From Hymenobacter actinosclerus (GTDB lineage Bacteria > Bacteroidota > Bacteroidia > Cytophagales > Hymenobacteraceae), in assembly GCF_900111515.1 (NCBI RefSeq), contig NZ_FOHS01000002.1, positions 992,001 to 1,056,000 of the forward strand: a DNA stretch of 64,000 nt, in the 5' to 3' direction. Positions 17,659 through 26,397 of this stretch are shown piece after piece (within the stretch, counting starts at the first letter, position 1; each line of letters starts with the position of its first letter). The position numbers were made by a program, and so were the translations under genes. Under the pieces are notes generated by a model that was not told the origin of the DNA, searched no databases, and worked only from the letters and a program-made list of their open reading frames with translations.

Positions 17659-18447
17659 ATGGAGAACATGAAGCGTTTTGTATGGCTGATTCTGCTGCTT
17701 ACTGCTTCCGCCGGCGCTTTCGCCCAGGCCGGCCGGGCCGGGGCCAAACCCATGCATACCGTGGCCAAAGGCGTATACGAGCCGTTTTTTCGTACCGCCG
17801 CTACCCTACCCGTGCCGGTGGCTGCGTTCCGGCTCGATGAGTACGCGGTGACGAATGCCGAGTTTATTGAGTTCGTGAAGCAGAACCCGGCCTGGCGCCG
17901 CTCGCGGGTAAACCGGCTGTTCGCCGACAAAAACTACCTGCTCCACTGGGCCACCGACACTACCCTGGCCCCGGCCAACGCGCCGCTGCTCCAGGCGCCG
18001 GTAGTCAGCGTGTCGTGGTTTGCGGCGCAGGCCTACGCCAAATGGCAGGGCAAGCGCCTGCCCACCGTGGCCGAGTGGGAGCTGGCCGGCAACGGCACGC
18101 CCCGCCACATCCGCTTCCACTCGCTCACCGACTACATCCTCGACTGGTACAAGCGGCCCAACCCGAAAGTGCTGCCGCCCGTCAGGTCGACCTACGTCAA
18201 CCAATACGGCCTCTACGACATGCACGGCCTGATTTGGGAGTGGACCTTCGACTTCAACAGCTTCGTGGGCTCCACCGACTCCCGGGGCAACACCACCGAC
18301 GAGGTGCAGGCCTTTTGTGCCGCCGGCGCCGTGAACGTGAAAGACAAAACCGACTACGCCGGCTTCATGCGCTACGGCTACCGGGGTAGCCTGAAAGGCA
18401 ATTTCTGCATCCAGAACCTGGGCTTCCGCTGCGCCAAAAGTATTTAA
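17659..18447 (+). CDS. Secreted FGE-sulfatase-fold protein in the nirK operon
   Basis: 262 residues. The signal peptide is KRFVWLILLLTASAGAFAQ, and an alternative Met at 17668 preceded by GGAG is equally possible. The fold of formylglycine-generating enzymes is visible: FRLDEYAVTNAEFIEFVK, SWFAAQAYAKWQGKRLPTVA, then EWTFDFNS and the closing GFRCAK. The region of the paired catalytic cysteines of true FGE is not conserved (GYRGSLKGNFC), so modification of sulfatases is unlikely. Relatives in denitrification clusters suggest a maturation or structural role for NirK or its donor (inference). Confidence 0.8.
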   Translation: MENMKRFVWLILLLTASAGAFAQAGRAGAKPMHTVAKGVYEPFFRTAATLPVPVAAFRLDEYAVTNAEFIEFVKQNPAWRRSRVNRLFADKNYLLHWATDTTLAPANAPLLQAPVVSVSWFAAQAYAKWQGKRLPTVAEWELAGNGTPRHIRFHSLTDYILDWYKRPNPKVLPPVRSTYVNQYGLYDMHGLIWEWTFDFNSFVGSTDSRGNTTDEVQAFCAAGAVNVKDKTDYAGFMRYGYRGSLKGNFCIQNLGFRCAKSI

Positions 18448-18453
18448 CTACCT

Positions 18454-19071
18454 ATGAAACAACTTCCTCTGCTGGCCGCCGCTTTTCTGCTGCTGGCCGG
18501 CTGCAACCCTTCTCCGGAAGAAACCGGCAAAGCGGCCCCCGGCCCGTCGGTTGCCGCCGCGCCGGCCCAGCCGGTTTCCGGTCTGTCGTCGGAAAGCGTG
18601 TACCAGCTGCCCGACACCTTCCAGACCCAGAACCGCCAGCCTTTTCTGCTGCCCGAGCTGGCGGGCAAGCCCACGGTGCTGGCCATGGTGTTCACCAACT
18701 GCGGCTACGCCTGCCCCCGCCTCACCGACGACATGAAGGCCATTGAAACCAAGCTGGCAGCCTCCGCCGGCCAGGTCAACTACGCGCTGGTGAGCTTCGA
18801 TGTGGCCCGCGACACAGCCGAGCAGCTGAAACGGTACGCCACCGAAAAAAACCTGGGCAACAACTGGGTGCTGCTTCACGGCTCCGATGAGGCCGTGCGC
18901 ACCCTATCGGTGCTGCTGAATGTGCCGTACGAAAAGACCGAGGACGGCAATTTCTCCCACGCCAACAAAATCATCGTGCTGGACCAAAACGGGGTGCCGC
19001 GCTTTCACCAGGAAGGGCTGGGCACGAATCCGGAGGCAACCATCAGCCAGATCAACGCGCTGCTCAGGTAA
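18454..19071 (+). CDS. SCO1/SenC-family copper chaperone lipoprotein
   Basis: 205 residues. The lipobox is LAGC (Cys17). The thioredoxin-like domain carries the copper motif TNCGYACP (C83 and C87) and the third ligand H169 in FSHANKI. SCO proteins deliver copper to oxidases or other cuproenzymes. Directly behind nirK, the likely client is the NirK copper centres or a terminal oxidase (inference). It starts 6 bp after the FGE-like gene, so it is the end of the same operon. Confidence 0.88.
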   Translation: MKQLPLLAAAFLLLAGCNPSPEETGKAAPGPSVAAAPAQPVSGLSSESVYQLPDTFQTQNRQPFLLPELAGKPTVLAMVFTNCGYACPRLTDDMKAIETKLAASAGQVNYALVSFDVARDTAEQLKRYATEKNLGNNWVLLHGSDEAVRTLSVLLNVPYEKTEDGNFSHANKIIVLDQNGVPRFHQEGLGTNPEATISQINALLR

Positions 19072-19146
19072 GCCCGAAAGGTCGGGCCGGGCGACTGCCG
19101 CCGAGCCTGCCGAAGGGGCCGGCTTTCTGGCAGATACCTGGTGGCT

Positions 19147-19191
19147 ATGATGTACGTCATGCCCGGCAAGGCGGCGCCCGCCGTAATCTTG
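19147..19191 (+). promoter_or_regulatory. Crp/Fnr-type box 3 and -7 element for the truncated globin
   Basis: ATGATGTACGTCAT (19147-19160) has the same half-sites, ATGAT and GTCAT with 4 bp between, as box 2. TAATCTTG at 19184-19191 is a -7 element with one mismatch. The box centre is 30.5 bp from its first T, within 1 bp of the two nirK-region promoters. The spacing implies a class II activator position. Confidence 0.65.
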
Positions 19192-19269
19192 CAGTACCCG
19201 CCGCTACCCGCCGCTACTCAGCCCGGGCCCGCGGCAGGGCCTGTTTCGCCATCCTAATTCCCCCCGTTC

Positions 19270-19674
19270 ATGCAGAGTCCGATCTTATCCGACATTACCA
19301 ACCAGGAAGATATCCGGCGGCTGATTGACGCCTTTTACACCGTGGTGCGCCAGGACGAGCTGCTCGGGCCCGTTTTCGCCGCCCGTATTCCCGACGGGCA
19401 CTGGCCCACCCACCTCGATACCATGACGCGCTTCTGGACGGCCGCCCTGCTGGCGCAGTCGGCCGGCTACCGCGGCAACCCCGGCGCCAAGCACCTGTAC
19501 CTGCCCATCGGCCAGGAGCATTTCGAGCGGTGGCTGGCGCTGTTCGGCGAAATCGTGGACGGTATGTACTCCGGAGAAAATGCTACCGAAATGAAGCTGC
19601 GCGCCCGGAAAATGGGCGACCTGTTCCAGGCCAAAATGGCCATGGCCCGCCAGGGCGGCCTTTCGATTCTGTAG
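19270..19674 (+). CDS. Group III truncated haemoglobin
   Basis: 134 residues, 2-on-2 globin of group III (like Campylobacter Ctb). The proximal haem ligand is His75, in GAKHLYLPIGQEHFERWLAL, closely matching the Ctb F-helix. The B-helix region LIDAFYTVVRQDELLGPVF holds the usual Tyr/Phe pair. These globins protect against nitric oxide or nitrosative stress, and the Crp/Fnr-type box shared with the nirK operon fits NO detoxification. It is preceded by its own promoter, 199 bp after the SCO gene. Confidence 0.9.
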   Translation: MQSPILSDITNQEDIRRLIDAFYTVVRQDELLGPVFAARIPDGHWPTHLDTMTRFWTAALLAQSAGYRGNPGAKHLYLPIGQEHFERWLALFGEIVDGMYSGENATEMKLRARKMGDLFQAKMAMARQGGLSIL

Positions 19675-19739
19675 GCCGCTGCCGCCGCCCCGCCGTTGGT
19701 TTAGTCCCACCCGCCAGGAGCCTTTGTATCCGGGCCGCA

Positions 19740-19784
19740 GGATTTCTATCGGCCCCTCATGCGGCCTTCTGATTCTTAGCTTTT
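19740..19784 (+). promoter_or_regulatory. Weak candidate fourth Crp/Fnr-type box
   Basis: GGATTTCTATCG at 19740-19751 shares the 10-mer GATTTCTATC with box 1, but the outer half-site bases are degenerate. TAGCTTTT at 19777-19784 could be a -7 element (one mismatch), 31.5 bp from the centre. It lies upstream of the DUF2867 oxidoreductase. Confidence 0.3.
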
Positions 19785-19909
19785 TAAAAGCGATAACCTC
19801 CGTCCCGGATTAGGAGTTGAACTGCAAGCAGAGCCGGCCAGCCGGCCGGCTCTGTGGCTGCCGGCACGTACGCCCCCAGCTACTGGCTTTCCGCTAACAG
19901 CTCAACGCA

Positions 19910-21418
19910 ATGCACATCCTGCTCACCGGGGCCACCGGCTACATCGGCCAACGCCTGCTGCCGCTGCTCGTCGAGGCCGGCCACCACGTTACCTGCCTGG
20001 TGCGCGACGCCCGGCGCTTCGAGTTTCCCGAGCGGCTGCGCGCCGGCATCACGGTGGCCGAGGGCGACCTGCTCCGGCCCGATTCGCTGGCCGACTTGCC
20101 GCTTGATATCGACGTGGCCTATTACCTGGTACACTCCATGAGCGGGCACGACAAGGATTTTTTCCGGCTGGAGCAGCAGTCGGCCCGGCGCTTTGCCCGC
20201 TACCTCAACCGCAGCGCCTGCCGGCAGGTCATCTACCTGTCGGGCATTGCCAACGACCGGGCCCTGAGCGTGCACCTACGCTCCCGCAAAGCCGTGGAAA
20301 AAGTGCTCCGCCGGGTAGAAACCGCCCAGCTGACGGTGCTGCGGGCCAGCATTATTATCGGCTCGGGCTCGGCCTCCTTCGAGATTATCCGGGATTTGGT
20401 GGAGAAGCTACCCGTGATGATAACGCCCCGCTGGCTGAACTCGCGCTGTCAGCCCATCGGCATCCGCGACGTCATGTTCTACCTCACGCAGGTACTCGAC
20501 AACCCCGATTGCCTGGGCTGCTCGTTTGATATCGGCGGGCCCGACGTGCTCACCTACCGCCAGATGCTGCTGGGGCTGGCCGAGGCGCGCGGGCTGCGGC
20601 GCTACATCCTCACGGTGCCCGTGCTCACGCCCCGGCTCTCGTCGTGGTGGCTGTACCTGGTTACGAGCACCACCTTTTCGCTGGCCCAGAGCCTGGTCGA
20701 AAGCCTGCGCAACGACACCGTGGCCGACCCCGCCCGCAGCATTGCCGCCGTGGTGCCCCACGCGTGCATGAGCTACGACGCGGCCGTGCGGCTGGCCTTC
20801 CAGCGCATCGAGCAGAACGAGGTGGTGAGCAGCTGGAGCGACGCGCTGAGCAGCGGCGTGATGGAAAAGCAGTTCATGGACCACATCCAGATGCCCCAGT
20901 TCGGCCTGTTCCGCGACCGGCAGACGGTATGCTTCATGCGCCCGCCCGAGCAGGTAATCCAGAACGTGTGGAGCATTGGCGGCGAGCGGGGCTGGTATAA
21001 GGTCGACTGGCTCTGGCGCATCCGGGGGCTGCTCGACAAGCTGGCCGGCGGCGTGGGCCTGCGCCGGGGCCGCCGCTCGCCCACCGACCTGCGCGCCGGC
21101 GACCCGCTCGACTTCTGGCGCGTGCTGGTGGCCGACCGCGCCAACGGCCGCCTGCTGCTCTACGCCGAAATGAAGCTGCCCGGCGAGGCCTGGCTGCAAT
21201 TCCGCATCCTGCCCGACCCCCTCAACGACGACGTGCACATGCTCGAACAGCTGGCCGCCTTCCGCCCCCACGGCCTGGCCGGCCGGCTCTACTGGTACGC
21301 CATGGTGCCCTTCCACTCCATCATTTTCAAGGGCATGATTGAGAATATCGTGCACTACGGTGAGCACGTGCCCTGGCCCCGCCAACCCACCCCGCCTCAG
21401 CCAAAACCAGCCCCATAG
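19910..21418 (+). CDS. SDR-type NAD(P)-binding protein with C-terminal DUF2867 domain
   Basis: 502 residues. The N-terminal Rossmann fold begins MHILLTGATGYIGQRLLPLL with the GATGYIG nucleotide loop, followed by an atypical extended-SDR core (about 1-290). The C-terminal part (about 330-490) matches DUF2867, with WSIGGERGWYKVDWLWRIRG as its most typical stretch. The substrate is unknown. Proteins of this layout are common as single genes in Bacteroidota and Proteobacteria. It follows the globin, with a possible weak shared operator. Confidence 0.85.
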   Translation: MHILLTGATGYIGQRLLPLLVEAGHHVTCLVRDARRFEFPERLRAGITVAEGDLLRPDSLADLPLDIDVAYYLVHSMSGHDKDFFRLEQQSARRFARYLNRSACRQVIYLSGIANDRALSVHLRSRKAVEKVLRRVETAQLTVLRASIIIGSGSASFEIIRDLVEKLPVMITPRWLNSRCQPIGIRDVMFYLTQVLDNPDCLGCSFDIGGPDVLTYRQMLLGLAEARGLRRYILTVPVLTPRLSSWWLYLVTSTTFSLAQSLVESLRNDTVADPARSIAAVVPHACMSYDAAVRLAFQRIEQNEVVSSWSDALSSGVMEKQFMDHIQMPQFGLFRDRQTVCFMRPPEQVIQNVWSIGGERGWYKVDWLWRIRGLLDKLAGGVGLRRGRRSPTDLRAGDPLDFWRVLVADRANGRLLLYAEMKLPGEAWLQFRILPDPLNDDVHMLEQLAAFRPHGLAGRLYWYAMVPFHSIIFKGMIENIVHYGEHVPWPRQPTPPQPKPAP

Positions 21419-21634
21419 TGCGGCTCCGGAGTTAGCATGCGAGGGCCTTTGGCCTCGTAATTGCTCTTCGGAGTAAGCTTTCTGAACTGGCTTGTTTCCC
21501 GAAGCGTCGGCCTGAGGCAGCTGCGAAAAACCACCGCTCAGTAGCTTTTCCAATAACGCTGTATCAGGCAAAAATTCGCGGCATAACCAACAAAGTCTGC
21601 AATAAAACCAACAAAAATCATCTAAATTCTGAAA

Positions 21635-22219
21635 ATGAAAACGACTCTCCTAACTATCATGCTGGCAGCTTCATTTCTGGCAGTCGGCTGCAACCAATCC
21701 TCGCCCGAAACTACGACTGCCACGGCTACCACCACAACCGAGACAACAGCCACCTCGTCTGACAATATTGTCGGCAACTCGCTGACCGACAAGGAAGGTA
21801 ATAAACTGGATATGTCTTTTGATAATACCAAAGGCACTGCAACGATACAGTTCAAAGGAGAAACCGCCGAGCTTGTCAGCGAAAAGCCTGCCTCCGGGAT
21901 ATGGTACAAGAACGACCAGTATGAGCTGAGGGGCAAAGGCAACGACATCCAGCTTAAAAAGAATGGCCAGCTTATTTTCGAACACGAGGACGAAAAAGTT
22001 GACATAGAAGCCAAGGATGCAAAAGGCGCTGTCCTGAATATGACTTTCAATAACACCGACGGAACCGCGAAAGCGTACCTGAACGGCGGCGAGCAAATTG
22101 ACTTAACCGAAGAAAAATCCGCGTCCGGCATCTGGTATAAAAACGACCAGTATGAGCTAAGCGGCAAGGGCGATAAATACACCCTGAAAAAGGACGGAAA
22201 AACCGTATTCGAGAATTAA
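21635..22219 (+). CDS. Lipoprotein with two tandem MliC-like domains
   Basis: 194 residues. The signal ends in AVGC (Cys19). A Thr-rich linker leads to two repeats of about 77 residues. ASGIWYKNDQYEL occurs identically at 86-98 and 163-175, each followed by GKG. The Y-x-L-x-GKG pattern resembles MliC, the membrane-bound inhibitor of c-type lysozyme, so defence against lysozymes is plausible but not proven. The gene is visibly AT-richer than its neighbours, which may mean recent acquisition. It converges on the ABC-F gene across a strong terminator. Confidence 0.7.
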   Translation: MKTTLLTIMLAASFLAVGCNQSSPETTTATATTTTETTATSSDNIVGNSLTDKEGNKLDMSFDNTKGTATIQFKGETAELVSEKPASGIWYKNDQYELRGKGNDIQLKKNGQLIFEHEDEKVDIEAKDAKGAVLNMTFNNTDGTAKAYLNGGEQIDLTEEKSASGIWYKNDQYELSGKGDKYTLKKDGKTVFEN

Positions 22220-22282
22220 TCCGAGTCTCGTTGCCGTTGCGTAAAGCAGTTGTCCGACATTCGTATTTAACTAATTATTAAC

Positions 22283-22328
22283 AAAAAAAAGCCCCGCTCG
22301 AAGCACGTAGCTTCGGGCGGGGCTTTTT
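22283..22328. terminator. Bidirectional intrinsic terminator
   Basis: GCCCCGC at 22291-22297 pairs with GCGGGGC at 22317-22323, and the inner AAGC/GCTT segments extend the stem. A-run 22283-22290 and T-run 22324-22328 flank it, serving both converging genes. Confidence 0.85.
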
Positions 22329-22347
22329 GCACCGATAAATAATCCGT

Positions 22348-24258
22348 TTACATTTCGGCCAGCATTTCCCAACGGTCGTTGAGCTGGGCCAGCTCTTTTT
22401 TCACCTGCTCGAATTTGAGCGTGGCGTCCTTGAGCTGGGCGGCGTTGTCGTAGATCTTGGGGTCGGCCAGCTGCTTCTCGTATTCGGCCAGCTCCTTCTC
22501 GCGCTCGTCGATTTTCTTCTCCACTTCGGCCAGTTCCTTCAGGGCCTTTTTCTGGTCGGGCGAGGGGGTTTTGGCGGGCGTGTGGTCGGCTTTGGGCTCC
22601 TCTTTGGGCAGGGGCTTGTTGGCCGAGGGGCTGGGCAGGCCGGCTTTCTTGGCGTCTCGCTCGCGGTCTTCCTGCCACTGCTCGTACTCGGCGTAGGTGC
22701 CGGGGTACTCCTTGAGCTGGTAGTCCTCGATAAACCAGATTTTATTGGCCACATTCTCCACGAAAAACCGGTCGTGGCTGATGACGATGTAGGTGCCCTC
22801 GTACTGCTCCAGCGCCTGAATCAGGATGTTGACCGACTGCATGTCGAGGTGGTTGGTCGGTTCGTCGAGCAGCAGGAAGTTGGCCTCCGAAATCAGGGTT
22901 TTGGCCAGCGCCACGCGGCTTTTCTCGCCGCCTGAGAGCACCTTGATTTTCTTGTAGACCTCCTCGCCCGAGAACAGGAACGAGCCCAGCACCGAGCGCA
23001 GCTCCATTTCGTTGCGCTTCGAGCCGGCCTCAATCATCTCCTGCAAAATCTCGTTTTCGATGCGCAGGCTTTCGAGCTGGTGCTGGGCGTAGAACGACAT
23101 GATGACGTTGTGGCCCAGCTGGTGGTTGCCGTTGGTGGGCGCCTCCTGGCCCGCTACCAGCCGCATGAGCGTGGACTTGCCCTTGCCGTTGGCCCCGATA
23201 AGCGCGATTTTGTCGCCCCGCTCGATGTGCACGTTGGTGTCGCGGAAGATGATTTTCTCGCCGTACTTCTTGCCCACGTGCTCCATCCGCAGAATATGGC
23301 GGCCGGGCTGCACCGTGAAGTTGAACTTCATGTTCACCCGGGCATCGGCCGAGGCTACGTCTTCCACGCGCTCCAGCTTGTCGAGGGCTTTTACGCGGCT
23401 CTGGGCCTGCTTGGCCTTGCTGGCCTTGGCCTTGAAACGCTCGATAAACCGCTCGGCCTGCTTTATCTGGGCCTGCTGGTTCTCGAAGGCACCCTTCTGG
23501 ATGGCGTTGCGCTCCTCCTTCTCTTCGAGGTAGTAGCTGTAGTTGCCGGCGTAGGGCACCAGCTTGCCACCGGCCACCTCCACGGTAGTATTGGTGGTGC
23601 GGTCGAGGAACTCGCGGTCGTGGCTCACGATAATCACCGCGCCCTCGTAGCCGGCCAGGTAGTTCTCAATCCACTTGATGGAGGGCAGGTCCAGGTGGTT
23701 GGTGGGTTCGTCGAGCAGCAGCAACGAGGGTTGCTGGAGCAGGATTTTGGCCAGCATCACCCGCATCCGCCAGCCGCCCGAAAACAGCTTCAGGGGACGC
23801 TGCAGCTCCTCGGTCGTGAAGCCCAGGCCCTCCAGGATTTCCTCGGTGCGGGCTTGCATGGTGTAGCCGCCCAGCCGCTCGAACCGCTCCTGGGCGTCGG
23901 CCAGCTTCTCTACCAGCTCGTCGGAGTAGTTGGTTTCGAACTCCAGCAGGATTTCGTCAATCTTCTTCTGAATATCGAGCGCCTCGCCGAAGGCCTGCAT
24001 GGCCACATTCAGGATGGACTCGTGCGAGTCGTAGCTAAGCAAATCCTGGTTTAGAAAGCCCAGGCTCACGTCCTTGCTCATCGAGATGGAGCCGCCATCG
24101 GGCTTGTACTCGCCCACCAGAATGCGAAGCAGCGTGGACTTGCCCTTGCCGTTGAGCCCAATCAGGCCAATTTTATCCTTGGGCTTGATGTGCAGGCTGG
24201 CCTTGTCGTAGAGCGTACGGGAGCCGAAATGGAAATCGAGGTCGGAAATGGAAATCAT
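22348..24258 (-). CDS. ABC-F family ATPase (ribosome-associated)
   Basis: 636 residues, two ABC domains without membrane segments. Domain 1 has GLNGKGKSTLL and LFSGGWRMRVMLA, then LLLDEPTNHLDL. Domain 2 has GANGKGKSTLM, VLSGGEKSRVALA and LLLDEPTNHLDM. The interdomain linker (about 240-310) is the charged P-site tRNA interaction motif. The C-terminal tail is a coiled coil (about 555-636), as in Uup or YdiF. ABC-F proteins rescue or tune stalled ribosomes. No feature marks it as a drug-resistance subtype. Confidence 0.92.
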   Translation of the reverse strand: MISISDLDFHFGSRTLYDKASLHIKPKDKIGLIGLNGKGKSTLLRILVGEYKPDGGSISMSKDVSLGFLNQDLLSYDSHESILNVAMQAFGEALDIQKKIDEILLEFETNYSDELVEKLADAQERFERLGGYTMQARTEEILEGLGFTTEELQRPLKLFSGGWRMRVMLAKILLQQPSLLLLDEPTNHLDLPSIKWIENYLAGYEGAVIIVSHDREFLDRTTNTTVEVAGGKLVPYAGNYSYYLEEKEERNAIQKGAFENQQAQIKQAERFIERFKAKASKAKQAQSRVKALDKLERVEDVASADARVNMKFNFTVQPGRHILRMEHVGKKYGEKIIFRDTNVHIERGDKIALIGANGKGKSTLMRLVAGQEAPTNGNHQLGHNVIMSFYAQHQLESLRIENEILQEMIEAGSKRNEMELRSVLGSFLFSGEEVYKKIKVLSGGEKSRVALAKTLISEANFLLLDEPTNHLDMQSVNILIQALEQYEGTYIVISHDRFFVENVANKIWFIEDYQLKEYPGTYAEYEQWQEDRERDAKKAGLPSPSANKPLPKEEPKADHTPAKTPSPDQKKALKELAEVEKKIDEREKELAEYEKQLADPKIYDNAAQLKDATLKFEQVKKELAQLNDRWEMLAEM

Positions 24259-24289
24259 CTACTATCTATGCGGAGGAGCTATGAAGCCG

Positions 24290-24297
24290 CAAAGGTA
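24290..24297 (-). promoter_or_regulatory. -7 element for the ABC-F gene
   Basis: On the minus strand the sequence reads TACCTTTG, an exact TAnnTTTG, about 32 bp before the ATG at 24258. No clear -33 TTG is visible at the expected distance. Confidence 0.5.
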
Positions 24298-24545
24298 CGG
24301 GTTTGCCGGCAGGCCACCTTATAGGTTTTGCTGGGTTCCTTCCCAGCCTCGTTTTCATCCGTCTTAGCCCACTAATAGCGCACCGCTCAGCCCAGACCAA
24401 CCAAACGGTCAGGCCGGGTGCATGCTAGCAGGTGTGGGCGCTTAACGAAAAGGGAGGTTGTGCTTCGACAAGGGCAGCATAACCATTTGATAGCCGCAAG
24501 AGCATCCTTGGCTTAGTATCCATACGCGCTAGTTAGGAGGCTCCC

Positions 24546-26195
24546 CTACCCTACGAACGGCCCCTTAAACTGCGGGGCGGCGCGCTTCTTCGAGACCTGC
24601 TCGTAGGCGTAGGCGAAACCCAGCAGCGGGCCCTCCTGCCAGGGCGCGCCCACGAACGACAGGCCCACCGGCAGGCCGTGGGCCTGGCCCATCGGTACCG
24701 TTACGTGCGGGTAGCCGGCCATGGCGGCCGGCGACGAGAAGCCGGGGCCGCCGCCCGAGTCGCCGTTAATCAGGTCGATGCAGCGGGCGGGGGCGTTGGT
24801 GATGGCCACGATGGCGGCCAGGCGGTTCTTCTGCAGCACGCCGTCGAGGGCGGCACGGGCCCCACCCTGCGACTTTTTCAGGGCGGCCAGGTAGGCGGGC
24901 GTTTTCAGGTCGCCGAGCTTCTGGGAGGCTTCCAGAATTTCCTGCTGGAAGAAAGGCATGGCCTTGTCCTTGTGCTCGGTGTTAAATTTGATAACGTCAG
25001 CCAGGGTTTTTACCCCCGCGTTGGCGGTGGCCAGGTATTGGTTTACGCCGTCCTTGAATTCATAAAGCAGCACGTCGTACTCGGCCTGTCCGAGCGGGTC
25101 CGTCAGCTTCTCCACTTCCACCTCTACAATGGTAGCGCCCTGCGCCTTGAGTACCTCCAGGGCTGCCAACAGCAGCGGCACGGCCTCCGACGAACCCGTG
25201 AGGTGGCCTTTTTCCACGCCCAGGCGCTGGCCTTTCAGGGCATCGGTTTTCAGGAAGGTGGTGTAGTCGGGGGCCGCTTTGCCGGTGCCGGCTTTCGTGG
25301 CCGGGTCGCGGGGGTCGGGGCCGGCGAGCGGGCCCAGCAGCAGGGCCGCGTCGTGCACGGTGCGCGTCATGGGGCCAGCCGTGTCCTGGGTGGCCGAGAT
25401 GGGGATGATGCCGGTGCGGCTCCAGAGGCCCACCGTGGGTTTCACGCCCACCAGCCCGCTGCACGAGGCCGGCGACACGATGGAGCCGTCGGTTTCGGTG
25501 CCGATGGCGGCGGCGCAGAAGCTGGCCGAAGCCGCAGCGCCCGAACCGGCCGACGAGCCGCTGGGCGTGCGGTCGAGGATGTAGGGATTCTTGGTCTGGC
25601 CGCCCACGCTGCTCCAGCCGCTGGTGGAGCGCGTGGAGCGGAAGTTGGCCCACTCGCTGAGGTTGGTTTTGCCCAGCACCACGGCTCCGGCCGCCCGCAG
25701 CTTCTGCACAATAAAGGCGTCCTGCTTCGCCTTGTGGCCAGCCAGGGCCAGCGAGCCAGCCGTAGTGGGCTGCTGGTCGGCAGTATCGATGTTGTCTTTG
25801 AGCAGGATGGGAATGCCGTGCAGTGGGCCACGGATTTTGCCCTCCTTGCGCTCCTGATCGAGGGCGTGGGCCAGGTCGAGGGCGGCGGGGTTGGTGAGCA
25901 GCACCGCGTTCAGCCGGGGCCCCTGCTTGTCCAGCGACTGGATGCGGTTGAGGTAAAGCTCGGTGATGCCGCGCGAGGTCATTTCGCCGTGCGTCATCTT
26001 GGCCTGTAGCTCGGCCAGCGTGAGTTCAAGGAGCGCAAAATCGGCCGCTTCGGGCGCCGTTTCGGGGTTGGCGGCGGCCGCAGCTGCTTCGGCGGGCTGC
26101 TGCTCGGCCGAGGGCGAGGAGCAGCCCGCCAGCGAGAAAACGGATAAACTCAGGCCAGTGAGCGAGCCTTGACGCAGGAAGATTCGACGGTTCAT
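24546..26195 (-). CDS. Tat-exported amidase-signature family hydrolase
   Basis: 549 residues. The N terminus [19 protein letters not shown] followed by LAGC is a twin-arginine signal with a lipobox. The amidase-signature fold has the catalytic Lys in [13 protein letters not shown], and the Ser-rich loop [17 protein letters not shown] with [19 protein letters not shown]. The family hydrolyses C-N amide bonds. This is not GatA, since it is exported and unlinked to gatB or gatC. It is probably a periplasmic lipoprotein degrading amides or peptides (substrate unknown). Confidence 0.88.
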   Translation of the reverse strand: MNRRIFLRQGSLTGLSLSVFSLAGCSSPSAEQQPAEAAAAAANPETAPEAADFALLELTLAELQAKMTHGEMTSRGITELYLNRIQSLDKQGPRLNAVLLTNPAALDLAHALDQERKEGKIRGPLHGIPILLKDNIDTADQQPTTAGSLALAGHKAKQDAFIVQKLRAAGAVVLGKTNLSEWANFRSTRSTSGWSSVGGQTKNPYILDRTPSGSSAGSGAAASASFCAAAIGTETDGSIVSPASCSGLVGVKPTVGLWSRTGIIPISATQDTAGPMTRTVHDAALLLGPLAGPDPRDPATKAGTGKAAPDYTTFLKTDALKGQRLGVEKGHLTGSSEAVPLLLAALEVLKAQGATIVEVEVEKLTDPLGQAEYDVLLYEFKDGVNQYLATANAGVKTLADVIKFNTEHKDKAMPFFQQEILEASQKLGDLKTPAYLAALKKSQGGARAALDGVLQKNRLAAIVAITNAPARCIDLINGDSGGGPGFSSPAAMAGYPHVTVPMGQAHGLPVGLSFVGAPWQEGPLLGFAYAYEQVSKKRAAPQFKGPFVG

Positions 26196-26397
26196 AAGGG
26201 AGCGGCTTTATGCCGTCAAGATAAGTCGGGCAGTCGGATTAACGGGATCTTCGGAGCAGAAAAAAGCTTCCCCATCTACATATTACGCCTGTTACCCGGT
26301 AAGGCGCAGGCAGGACCAAACCAACGCCTAGCATCCGCATGAAAAGGGTGCTGAGAAGGCGGGCAGACACTGGGCACAAAGCGCGAAAAACGACGGG

